Positions 8,976 through 16,273 of a stretch of DNA of 32,597 bases are shown here, one piece after another (position 1 is the first letter of the stretch; each line of letters opens with the position of its first letter). The stretch lies in the IMG/VR virus record IMGVR_UViG_3300006790_000063, positions 1 to 32,597 of that record; one strand, 5' to 3'. Source of the DNA: a virus. The position numbers and the translations under genes were made by a program. The notes beneath the pieces are model-generated. The model ran no database searches. It worked only from the letters and a program-made list of their open reading frames with translations, and was not told the DNA's origin.

Positions 8976-10580
8976 ATGGCTAATATTGCATTTTATGGCT
9001 CTCATAACGGTGCTATCGCTGTTGAAAACGATGGGGATTATCACGTAATTGAATTTGAACGTTTTTTTAATGTTAAAAATCAAGGTTTAGCACAATATAA
9101 ACCTCTTCGTTATAGAGAAGAAGCAGTTTACTCTATTTTAGATTATATTGATAAGGAACTGGGAATTTCAGCACCGTTTGAAAACATGATTCACATTAAT
9201 ACGGAATGTGTGCATGATGATATTACCTATAGTTATAAAGATTATATCCCCGCTAAAAATGTGTTTGAAGGTTGGCATCATCATGCACATGCTAGCGGGT
9301 CATTTTACCAATCTGATTTTCAAAAGGCACTAATTTTTAGTTTTGATGGTGGTGGTAATGACGGGTTTTTTAATATCTTTATAGCTAATAGACAAAACGG
9401 TGTTACCTATCTAGATAAAACTAACCCTGCTGATAAAACAAATTACGATTTCGATTTTGGTTTTCCTTATATGTGTTTTGGACATTTCTGTAAGGATATT
9501 AAACAGGAATGGATTTCAGATGGTAATCTAGTTTATAGTGGCAAAATCATGGGTTTATGCAATTATGGTAAAGCTAGAGATGAATGGTTACCGCACTTTA
9601 AAAAGTTTTATTATTCAAAACCTGATGGTGAAAACTATTTACGACATTTAAATGAATTTATTACACAACCAACTGGTTTAGTATTTGATGAAAATAAGAG
9701 ACTTGAAGGTGACCTTAGTTGGGATGTGGCAGCTACATCACAAAAAGCTTTTGAAGAGTGTTTTTATGAAGTAGCTCAACCTTATATTGATAACTTTAAT
9801 GACTACCCTATTATTATTACTGGCGGGTGCGGTCTTAACATTCTTCTTTCTACAGATTTACGAGAACGTTATCCTAGTCGCGGTGTTTTTGTGGCTCCTA
9901 ATACTAACGATTGTGGAATTGCACTTGGTCTTTTGGCAGGTTTTAATAAACCCTCTACCCCTATTGATATTACGTATGGCGGGACAGAGTTAATGGACAA
10001 AAATTGTTACCCAGCATGGATTGAAAGCAATTCGGCTAAGCCATTTGATACTGGGTTTGTTGTTAATGAACTATGTAACGGTAAAATATTTGGAGTTGCA
10101 AGAGGTCGTGCAGAACATGGTCCAAGAGCATTAGGCAATAGGTCGATTATATGTAATCCAGCATTTCCTGAAATGAAGGATATTTTAAACCATAAAGTTA
10201 AACATAGAGAATGGTATCGGCCGTTTGCTCCTGTTTGTAAGTTAGAAAATGCTTCAAAATATTTTGAATGGGAGGGGGAATCTAAACATATGCTATTCTG
10301 TCCTAGAGTAAGGCCTGAATGGCAAGAAAAATTATCGTCAATTACCCATGTTGACGGTACTGCTAGACTTCAAACAGTTACCAGAGAACAAAATGAGTGG
10401 TTGTATGACTTACTTACAGCTTTTGAAGCTCAAGCTGGACATGGTGTTTTGTTAAATACATCTTTTAATATTGCCGGAAAACCAATCTTAAACACGATAG
10501 CCGATGCAATGTGGCTTTTAGAAAATTCTGAGATGGATTATTTGATTATCGAAGACTTTTTCTATGGTAAACATTGGTAG
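8976..10580 (+). CDS. NodU/TobZ-family O-carbamoyltransferase
   Basis: The 534-residue protein matches the two-part carbamoyltransferase family. The N-terminal domain carries HHHAHASGSFYQSDF near residue 107 followed by SFDGGGNDG, the Kae1-like metal and nucleotide site. IMGLCNYGKA follows near residue 190, and TGGCGLN plus a PNTNDCGIALG segment near residue 310. The C-terminal domain has RGRAEHGPRALGNRS near residue 378, WYRPFAPV and LLNTSFNIAGKP near residue 493. Known members transfer carbamoyl from carbamoyl phosphate, via carbamoyl-AMP, to a hydroxyl on a sugar or related compound. With the sugar genes nearby, a deoxysugar or glycoconjugate is the likeliest acceptor, but a modified nucleoside is possible. 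Length is normal for the family. Confidence 0.9.
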   Translation: MANIAFYGSHNGAIAVENDGDYHVIEFERFFNVKNQGLAQYKPLRYREEAVYSILDYIDKELGISAPFENMIHINTECVHDDITYSYKDYIPAKNVFEGWHHHAHASGSFYQSDFQKALIFSFDGGGNDGFFNIFIANRQNGVTYLDKTNPADKTNYDFDFGFPYMCFGHFCKDIKQEWISDGNLVYSGKIMGLCNYGKARDEWLPHFKKFYYSKPDGENYLRHLNEFITQPTGLVFDENKRLEGDLSWDVAATSQKAFEECFYEVAQPYIDNFNDYPIIITGGCGLNILLSTDLRERYPSRGVFVAPNTNDCGIALGLLAGFNKPSTPIDITYGGTELMDKNCYPAWIESNSAKPFDTGFVVNELCNGKIFGVARGRAEHGPRALGNRSIICNPAFPEMKDILNHKVKHREWYRPFAPVCKLENASKYFEWEGESKHMLFCPRVRPEWQEKLSSITHVDGTARLQTVTREQNEWLYDLLTAFEAQAGHGVLLNTSFNIAGKPILNTIADAMWLLENSEMDYLIIEDFFYGKHW

Positions 10581-10586
10581 ATAGTA

Positions 10587-10592
10587 TATAAT
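10587..10592 (+). promoter_or_regulatory. Possible -10 box before queC
   Basis: A perfect TATAAT, in the context TATATAATAG, ends 7 bases before the ATG at 10600. No good -35 hexamer is seen 16-17 bases upstream. Confidence 0.45.
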
Positions 10593-10599
10593 AGTGCAT

Positions 10600-11391
10600 A
10601 TGAGTAATATAGGAGTAATGCCTTTTAGTGGCGGAATGGACAGTGCAGTTATGCTTCCAATGACAGTTGGTCAGCATGATGAGTTGCATCTTCTTACTTT
10701 TGATTATGGTCAACGCCATAAACGTGAGATTGAATGTGCAAAAAGACAAATTCAACTAAACGAAATTCAATCATTTGGACATTGTTTTGATACACATAAG
10801 TTAGTTCACAAAATTATTGATGTTTCTTTTATAAAAGATTTAGCTACTACCAGTTCATTAACTAATGAAGAAATTGATAACCCGGATGTTAGTGAAATGG
10901 TCGGTGAAGCTCAACCTGTAAGTTATGTACCTTTTCGAAATCAAATATTTTTATCGATTGCATGCGCCTATGCTGAATCAGTGGGTGCTAGCACCGTATA
11001 CCATGGTGCTACTAAAGTGGATTCTTTAGCTGGTTACTGGGATGGTAGTCCGGAATTTTTAGATAGCTTTAATAACCTTGTTGACCTTAATAGATCAAAT
11101 CGTATTAAAGTAAAATGCCCACTTATCAATATGGATAAAAAGGATATTGTTAAAGCAGGTTGTGAAGGTAGGGTAGATTTCAGTCAAACCTATACTTGTT
11201 ATAGTGGTGAAGAAATTGCTGATGCAACTACACCTAGTAGTTCACTACGAATTAAAGGTTTTGCAGAAGCGGGCTATATTGACCCGCAGCCATACAAACA
11301 AGACCTTACTAGTTTATGGGAAGAGCATGACTGTAAGCCATGCCCTACTAATAATTTGTTTGAAGATCTAAGAGGCACTAGAGGACCTTAA
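10600..11391 (+). CDS. queC: QueC-like 7-cyano-7-deazaguanine synthase with altered zinc site
   Basis: The 263-residue protein is a PP-loop ATP pyrophosphatase of the QueC family. The PP-loop is FSGGMDS (9-15), followed by LTFDYGQRH near residue 31, VPFRNQIFLS near residue 110 and a C-terminal GFAEAGYIDPQPY stretch that aligns with the end of QueC. QueC converts 7-carboxy-7-deazaguanine to preQ0 with ammonia and ATP. The usual CxxxxxxxCxxCxxC zinc site is broken: Cys200 (YTCYSG) is kept, but the next three positions are replaced by a TTPSSS stretch, and a new CKPC (245-248) lies near the C-terminus. I chose ATG 10600 over GTG 10594 because it starts the domain properly. It overlaps the convergent gene by 4 bases. 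Confidence 0.88.
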   Translation: MSNIGVMPFSGGMDSAVMLPMTVGQHDELHLLTFDYGQRHKREIECAKRQIQLNEIQSFGHCFDTHKLVHKIIDVSFIKDLATTSSLTNEEIDNPDVSEMVGEAQPVSYVPFRNQIFLSIACAYAESVGASTVYHGATKVDSLAGYWDGSPEFLDSFNNLVDLNRSNRIKVKCPLINMDKKDIVKAGCEGRVDFSQTYTCYSGEEIADATTPSSSLRIKGFAEAGYIDPQPYKQDLTSLWEEHDCKPCPTNNLFEDLRGTRGP

Positions 11392-11936
11392 TAGTCTTCT
11401 AAATCTTCTCCTTCATCATATTCCGTGTCAAGCATTGCGGTAGGATCGACATAATCACTTGTTGTTTCTACCGCATCTTCTTTTGGTAAAGCACCCGGAA
11501 ATGTTTCGTCTAAGTAACCGTCTACAATCATACCGTTTAATAATGTTTCAGCTTCTTTTGCATCCATTCCCATTTTTACGAGAAAAGCCAAAATATCTTT
11601 TGCTTTTGCTTTATCATCAGCTTCAACAAATCTAACTACATCTCTTTGAGCTGTTTTTAATCGTTCTTCGTATGATTTATCTGCAACTCTAAATTCTCTG
11701 TTACCTAACTTTACTTTATCACTCTTCTTTTCTTTTCTAACTCTAGTTGCTCGTGATCTTGGACCTGAACCTTTACCTTTTAATCTCATCATCATTTCAT
11801 AATAAGACTCTTTTCTCTCAACCCCGTCGCTACCAACAACCGTTTTTCTTTGTCTATCTTCATATTTCTTTTTACGGCCTTCTTCAAGGGATTGCATATA
11901 AGATTCAAAAAGGTATTGAGTATCTTGGTCCTTCAT
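11388..11936 (-). CDS. Charged late-type protein on the opposite strand, unknown function
   Basis: The 182-residue product is rich in Lys, Arg, Glu and Asp. A basic central region (residues 47-77) is followed by a helical segment and an acidic tail ending EGEDLEDY. The N-terminus MKDQDTQYLFES contains LFE followed by Ser, which resembles the L-x-E cleavage site used by T4 prohead protease, so a virion-internal protein is possible. The gene is the only minus-strand gene between 1 and 24000. It carries a late-type box CATAAATA 6 bases before its ATG, lying in the 15 bases shared with the divergent amidotransferase gene. No database family is recognised. Confidence 0.7.
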   Translation of the reverse strand: MKDQDTQYLFESYMQSLEEGRKKKYEDRQRKTVVGSDGVERKESYYEMMMRLKGKGSGPRSRATRVRKEKKSDKVKLGNREFRVADKSYEERLKTAQRDVVRFVEADDKAKAKDILAFLVKMGMDAKEAETLLNGMIVDGYLDETFPGALPKEDAVETTSDYVDPTAMLDTEYDEGEDLEDY

Positions 11937-11942
11937 TAATAA

Positions 11943-11950
11943 TATTTATG
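11943..11950 (-). promoter_or_regulatory. Late-type promoter box (minus strand)
   Basis: Read on the minus strand the box is CATAAATA, matching seven of eight bases of the T4 late consensus TATAAATA, and it ends 6 bases before the ATG of the 11388-11936 gene. Confidence 0.65.
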
Positions 11951-11951
11951 T

Positions 11952-12572
11952 ATGTGCGCAATATTTGGTACTTCTGATAAAGAAAAATATAAAACTCTTT
12001 ATGAACTTAACCATAAAAGAGGTGGTTTTGCTTTAGGAGCATGTTTTATTGATCAAGACTTTGAACCAAAAGTTGTTAAGAAAAGAGATTATACTGATCC
12101 TTATTGTTGTGCAAAATACATGTTAGCTCATGATCAAGCACCTACATCTTCAGTAAGAGGTTATCATTTTGATACATCTCACCCGTTTGAAAGTAAAAAT
12201 TGGATAGTTGCACATAATGGTGTATTAACTAATCATAAAGAACTTTTACCAGACCACATATGTGATGTAGATAGCAGTTATATACCTTCACTTCTCGAAA
12301 GGGAGAATAATGGAGAAATTACTGCAATTAAAAATGTATTCAGTGTGTTAGAAGGTACATTTAGTTGTTGGATAATTAATAAAACCACTAGTAATATATA
12401 CCTTGTTAAACAAGGGAGCACGTTGTTTGCTGACGGTACAACATTTTCGTCAGTAAGGTTTGATGGATGTGAAAGTTTAGAAGACGGTAAGATTTACATT
12501 ATACGGGAATATGTTAAAACTATAGATCAAGTTAGTACATTTACTAGCAATAATCCATTTGCGTTGATTTAA
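11952..12572 (+). CDS. Stand-alone class II glutamine amidotransferase
   Basis: The 206-residue protein is an N-terminal-nucleophile glutamine amidotransferase domain without a fused synthase. Cys2 directly follows the initiator Met (MCAIFG). Other active-site positions are Arg69 (SSVRGYH), the oxyanion pair Asn89-Gly90 (AHNG) and Asp107 (DVDSSY). It should release ammonia from glutamine for a partner enzyme. The two best partners are the QueC-like enzyme just upstream, since Gat-QueC fusions are known in deazaguanine modification, or an aminosugar enzyme of the sugar pathway. The ATG at 11952 is fixed by the need for Cys2. A weak promoter (TTGAGT 11916-11921, 18 bases, TAATAT 11940-11945) ends 6 bases before it. 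Confidence 0.87.
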   Translation: MCAIFGTSDKEKYKTLYELNHKRGGFALGACFIDQDFEPKVVKKRDYTDPYCCAKYMLAHDQAPTSSVRGYHFDTSHPFESKNWIVAHNGVLTNHKELLPDHICDVDSSYIPSLLERENNGEITAIKNVFSVLEGTFSCWIINKTTSNIYLVKQGSTLFADGTTFSSVRFDGCESLEDGKIYIIREYVKTIDQVSTFTSNNPFALI

Positions 12573-12593
12573 AGAGATATCTCTTAATATTAA
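12572..12593. repeat. Two overlapping perfect palindromes upstream of the epimerase gene
   Basis: AAGAGATATCTCTT (12572-12585) is a perfect 14-base palindrome, and TTAATATTAA (12584-12593) is a perfect 10-base palindrome sharing its last two bases. They lie between the amidotransferase stop and the epimerase ATG, over a possible -10 (TAATAT 12585-12590). They could be an operator or a short RNA hairpin; there is no T tract, so a terminator is unlikely. Confidence 0.45.
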
Positions 12594-12597
12594 AGAT

Positions 12598-13677
12598 ATG
12601 AAGAAAGCACTAGTTTGTGGCGGTGGTGGGTTTATTGGAAGTCATCTTGTAAAACGCCTTAAAAAAGAAGGTTACTGGGTTAGGGCTGTCGATCTTAAAG
12701 AACCGGAATTTTCAACAACAGAAGCTGACGAATTTATAGGTGGTGATTTGACAGATTACAATTTTACCCGTGAAATTGTCGCTACTGGAGACTTTTATAG
12801 CACAACACCTGTTCAATATAAAGAACAGTTTGACGAAATTTATCAATTAGCAGCAGATATGGGTGGCGCGGGTTATATTTTCACCGGTGAAAATGATGCA
12901 GCAGTTATGCAAAATTCTGCTTCTATTAACTTAAATATTTGCAAAGCTGTAGATGATTTAAATAAATTTGTACGTACTGATTGGTACCATGAAGCTCGTT
13001 TAAAACATATTTCTTACGAACCTATTGACACTAAAATTTTCTATAGTAGCTCAGCATGCATGTACCCTGAACATAATCAATTAGACCCGGAGAACCCTAA
13101 CTGTGAAGAAAGCTCTGCATACCCAGCAAACCCAGACAGTGAATACGGATGGGAAAAACTATTTAGCGAAAGGTTATACCTTGCTTATAATAGGAATAGG
13201 GGTATTCCCGTTCGCATTGCACGTTTTCACAACATTTATGGCCCCGAAGGAACCTGGAAAGGTGGAAGAGAAAAAGCTCCAGCCGCATTATGTCGAAAGT
13301 TTGCAGAAGTCGAAGACGGAGGAACAATAGAAGTTTGGGGTGACGGTAAACAAACCCGTTCTTTCTTGTATATTGATGAGTGTGTTGAAGGAATTAGACG
13401 ATTAATGGATTCGGATTGTACAGAACCCGTTAATATTGGTTCCGATGAAATGGTATCCATTAACGACACTGTCGGCGAACTTATAAAAATTAGTGATAAG
13501 AAAGTTATTATTGAACACTTGCTTGATAAGCCAACGGGTGTAAGGGGAAGAAACAGTGATAACAAATTTATTAAAGAAAAAATCGGTTGGTCTCCTAACT
13601 ATCCATTAAAAGACGGTTTATCTAAAACTTTTAAATGGATAAACGAACAAGTAAAACTTGATAAACAAGAGGCATAA
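12598..13677 (+). CDS. GDP-mannose 3,5-epimerase-like SDR enzyme
   Basis: The 359-residue protein is an extended short-chain dehydrogenase/epimerase. The NAD-binding GGGGFIGSH lies at residues 8-16. AADMGGAGYIF near residue 84, SSACMYPE near residue 151, the catalytic YGWEK (YxxxK) near residue 182, and FHNIYGPEGTWKGGREKAP near residue 205 follow. These segments, and a later EPVNIGSDEMVSIND stretch, match plant and bacterial GDP-mannose 3,5-epimerase strikingly well, including the acid/base Cys and Lys. That enzyme makes GDP-L-galactose (and GDP-L-gulose) from GDP-mannose. It is cytoplasmic and probably supplies a sugar donor to the glycosyltransferases. A related 4,6-dehydratase or epimerase activity cannot be excluded. 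Confidence 0.85.
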   Translation: MKKALVCGGGGFIGSHLVKRLKKEGYWVRAVDLKEPEFSTTEADEFIGGDLTDYNFTREIVATGDFYSTTPVQYKEQFDEIYQLAADMGGAGYIFTGENDAAVMQNSASINLNICKAVDDLNKFVRTDWYHEARLKHISYEPIDTKIFYSSSACMYPEHNQLDPENPNCEESSAYPANPDSEYGWEKLFSERLYLAYNRNRGIPVRIARFHNIYGPEGTWKGGREKAPAALCRKFAEVEDGGTIEVWGDGKQTRSFLYIDECVEGIRRLMDSDCTEPVNIGSDEMVSINDTVGELIKISDKKVIIEHLLDKPTGVRGRNSDNKFIKEKIGWSPNYPLKDGLSKTFKWINEQVKLDKQEA

Positions 13678-13686
13678 TCATATAAT
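13658..13686 (+). promoter_or_regulatory. Promoter of gene 41
   Basis: TTGATA (13658-13663), 17 bases and a perfect TATAAT (13681-13686) lie upstream of the helicase gene. The ATG follows after 11 bases, leaving a leader of about 5 bases at most. Confidence 0.72.
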
Positions 13687-13697
13687 AGTCTACATAT

Positions 13698-15029
13698 ATG
13701 AGTAGACAATCATTAGATTTAAATTACTTCGAAAAAGTCGTGGTGTATAAGTGTCTGACTGACCAACGCTATTTAGCATCAGTTATTGACCATATACAGC
13801 CACGATTTTTTAATGATAGTAACTTTAAGACAATTTTTACTATCGTTACGGGGTTCTTTCAAAAGAGATTTACTGTACCTACTAATACTGAAATATTATC
13901 ATTTTGTAATACACCTGAACTTAAGGAAGATTTTAAGAATACAATTAAGAAGGTAAAAGAAGTTGATAAAACGTTAAACGAAGACGAATTATATTCAAAT
14001 ACGGAACGGTTTCTTAAAGAGAAGTCAGTTTACTTCACAATGACTGATGTTGCTGAAGATTGTTCTAAAGGTAATATAGAGCCATCAACTATTTTAGATA
14101 AATTTGAAAGGTGTTGTGGTATAAATTTATCAGTAGATACAGGTTTTGACTTCTTAAGAACATATGCACGGTTAATTGAAGACTTAAAGCAAGATGAACC
14201 GGTTATTCCATCAGGTTATCAGTGGTTAGATGATAAGTTAGATGGTGGTTTTCTTCAAAACGGTAGGGCTATTTACATATTTGCTGGTGAAACTAATGTT
14301 GGTAAGTCTATTGTGTTGGGTAATCTAGCTTGTAACATAGCTAAGCAAGGTAAAACGGTGTTACTAGTAAGTCTTGAAATGTCTGAAATGGTTTATGCTA
14401 AGAGGCTTGCTGGTAACTTAACTGGAATTGAGATTAATAACTTAAGATTTGAACTTCCTACACTAGAAGACAAACTTGAGAGTTTTGTTACTAATAATCC
14501 AAAGAGTAGGTTATTGATTAAAGAGTTTCCACCGAGTACAATTACGACTTCCCAATTAGGTGCCTTTATTAAGAAGTTAGAACAGAATGGGGTTGAGTTA
14601 GATGCTATTGTACTTGATTATGTTAACCTAATGCATTCACCAGTCGGTAATAATAGTTATGAAAGGGTTAAAATAGCCACCGAACAAGTACGAGCTTTAT
14701 CTTACCAGTTCAATTGTCCAGTATTAACTGCAACTCAGTTAAATAGACAAGGGTATGACACAGCAGACCCAAGTTTAGATACTATTGGTGAAAGTATTGG
14801 CCTTGCAATGGGTGCTGATGCAATCTTTTCCGTATTTCAGAATGAAAACGATAGAGATTTAGATATTATTAGAATGGGAGTGATGAAAAATCGATTCGGA
14901 CCTAATCATGGTACTAGTGAATTTAGTATTCATTATCCAACATTAACTATTTCTGATGGTGAGACTGATAATATTGAAGATACAGCAGCAGATGTTTTAG
15001 GAGCTGTTGAAAGTTTAAGTAACAGTTGA
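13698..15029 (+). CDS. 41: Replicative DNA helicase gp41 (DnaB-like)
   Basis: The 443-residue protein has the DnaB/gp41 plan: an N-terminal helical domain (about residues 1-140) and a RecA-like ATPase core. Walker A is GETNVGKS (197-204), LLVSLEMSE near residue 223 is the H1a region, LDAIVLDYVNLM near residue 305 is Walker B, and TATQLNRQ near residue 348 is the H3 sensor with its glutamine. It unwinds DNA 5'-3' on the lagging strand and works with gp61 primase (23144-24187) and gp59. Length is close to T4 gp41 (475). It begins soon after a strong promoter and lacks a Shine-Dalgarno sequence. Confidence 0.95.
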   Translation: MSRQSLDLNYFEKVVVYKCLTDQRYLASVIDHIQPRFFNDSNFKTIFTIVTGFFQKRFTVPTNTEILSFCNTPELKEDFKNTIKKVKEVDKTLNEDELYSNTERFLKEKSVYFTMTDVAEDCSKGNIEPSTILDKFERCCGINLSVDTGFDFLRTYARLIEDLKQDEPVIPSGYQWLDDKLDGGFLQNGRAIYIFAGETNVGKSIVLGNLACNIAKQGKTVLLVSLEMSEMVYAKRLAGNLTGIEINNLRFELPTLEDKLESFVTNNPKSRLLIKEFPPSTITTSQLGAFIKKLEQNGVELDAIVLDYVNLMHSPVGNNSYERVKIATEQVRALSYQFNCPVLTATQLNRQGYDTADPSLDTIGESIGLAMGADAIFSVFQNENDRDLDIIRMGVMKNRFGPNHGTSEFSIHYPTLTISDGETDNIEDTAADVLGAVESLSNS

Positions 15030-15053
15030 GAAATGTAGGTTATTTCTTAATTA
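15026..15053 (+). promoter_or_regulatory. Weak candidate promoter of the DHH gene
   Basis: TTGAGA (15026-15031), 16 bases, TAATTA (15048-15053), then 7 bases to the ATG. The -10 is poor, but the spacing matches that of the stronger promoters. Confidence 0.35.
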
Positions 15054-15060
15054 TTACTAA

Positions 15061-15960
15061 ATGTCTGGTAGAGTTTACGTATTTACTGACTGCGATTTAG
15101 ATGGTATTGGTAGTTACTTAGTTAGCAAATGGTTAATCAGTGATGATATGCCATATACTGTTACCACCTGTAAAAACTTCAGACAAGATTACCTTAGATG
15201 GGCTAACCATAACAAACTTTCTGATTACGATAAGGTATTTATTTTTGATATAAACGTTTCTGAACATGTTGATTTACTAGATAAAAGTAATGTTTTAGTA
15301 ATAGATCATCATAACGGTAAAGATGGTTATTCAGAGTTCGGAAAAGCTAAATTAATTTTAGAACCCGAGTACTCTTCCACCTGTTTACTTGTCTTAAAAA
15401 CGCTACTTGCATTAAATCCAAAACTTAAAAGTAAACTTACCCCTGAAAGAGCAAAAATGATCAAGCTTGTCGATGATTATGACAGCTACACTTTGCAATA
15501 CCCCGAAAGTACCGGGTTAAACACCATACTTTGGAGTTATACTGGTAACAGAGTTCAAAAATTTATTGAAGAATTTGGTGACGGAATTAAACCCTTTACC
15601 TCTTTTCAAAAAAATATGATTTCAATTGCAGAAAAGAAAGTAAAAGATGCAATTGAAACGTATGATTTGTTTAAAATCGAATTACCAATTGAAGGAAAGA
15701 AAAGAAAAATAGTTTCCATTCAGTGTGATCATAATATAAATGAAGTTGCTGACGGGGTACTTAAAAAATACAATTTTGATATTTGTTTTGTTGTCAATTT
15801 AAAATCAAAAAGTGTTAGTTTACGAAAATCAAAAGGTTGCGATGTTAATTTAAACAAACTTGCTGCCACTTTATGTGATGGTGGTGGTCATCCCGACTCT
15901 GCAGGTGGTAAAATAACAGACACATTTTTAAAATGTGCCAAAATGTTTACAAAATTATGA
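15061..15960 (+). CDS. DHH/DHHA1 family phosphoesterase
   Basis: The 299-residue protein has the metal-binding motif I TDCDLDG (9-15), a motif II-like VFIFDINVS near residue 60, the defining VIDHHNG near residue 81, and the C-terminal DHHA1 signature DGGGHPDSAGG near residue 275. Members include RecJ exonuclease, oligoribonuclease NrnA and cyclic-dinucleotide phosphodiesterases. The short size and lack of extra domains favour a NrnA-like or nanoRNase/c-di-NMP type over RecJ. It sits between helicase and gp59/gp32 genes. A role in degrading short nucleic acids or host cyclic-dinucleotide signals is possible, but its substrate cannot be read from sequence. It is coupled to the next gene by an ATGA overlap. 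Confidence 0.87.
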   Translation: MSGRVYVFTDCDLDGIGSYLVSKWLISDDMPYTVTTCKNFRQDYLRWANHNKLSDYDKVFIFDINVSEHVDLLDKSNVLVIDHHNGKDGYSEFGKAKLILEPEYSSTCLLVLKTLLALNPKLKSKLTPERAKMIKLVDDYDSYTLQYPESTGLNTILWSYTGNRVQKFIEEFGDGIKPFTSFQKNMISIAEKKVKDAIETYDLFKIELPIEGKKRKIVSIQCDHNINEVADGVLKKYNFDICFVVNLKSKSVSLRKSKGCDVNLNKLAATLCDGGGHPDSAGGKITDTFLKCAKMFTKL

Positions 15961-16250
15961 AAATTTCGAGCAACAACCCCATAGAGAATACACATTTAAA
16001 AGAGATAACCCATTCATTTATGGGGTTTTGTTCGTTTGTATCAATCCTACACAATAAAAAAATTAATCTTCCAAACATTTTTATACTTTGCTTAAAAGAT
16101 AAAAAGCTTAGAACGTTTTTTAAAGAGCTTTTAGATTTAGAATCTGATTATGAGTATGTACAAATGTTTTTATTTTTTGATCCCTCGTTATATAAAAGCA
16201 AATACATTATGAAGTACGTTAATAGCAAGAAAAAAATCTTGATTAATTAA
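15957..16250 (+). CDS. Small hypothetical protein upstream of gp59
   Basis: The 97-residue product is basic at both ends (KKKILIN at the C-terminus) and otherwise helical, with several aromatic residues (QMFLFFDPSLYK). The start ATG overlaps the DHH stop as ATGA, a standard coupling signal; an in-frame ATG at 15933 lies inside the previous gene and was not chosen. In T4 the equivalent position, just upstream of gene 59, is taken by gene 33 (late co-activator), but this protein lacks the hydrophobic clamp-binding tail of gp33, so I do not assign it. Confidence 0.65.
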   Translation: MKISSNNPIENTHLKEITHSFMGFCSFVSILHNKKINLPNIFILCLKDKKLRTFFKELLDLESDYEYVQMFLFFDPSLYKSKYIMKYVNSKKKILIN

Positions 16251-16266
16251 AGGATACAATTATTAT
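16239..16266 (+). promoter_or_regulatory. Promoter abutting the gp59-like gene
   Basis: TTGATT (16239-16244), 16 bases and TATTAT (16261-16266) are followed after 7 bases by the ATG at 16274. The -35 lies inside the end of the previous gene. Confidence 0.6.
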
Positions 16267-16273
16267 GTAATGA

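Noticed and set aside
10594-10599. GTG start for queC two codons upstream of the ATG
   Set aside because: It is only one base beyond the TATAAT; the ATG at 10600 suits both promoter geometry and domain start.
13103-13565. Open frames within the epimerase gene on both strands
   Set aside because: They overlap a gene with clear family motifs and have no start signals or recognisable products.
15957-16250. Small gene as late co-activator gp33 by position
   Set aside because: The sequence lacks the hydrophobic clamp-binding tail of gp33 and shows no other similarity, so it is left unassigned.
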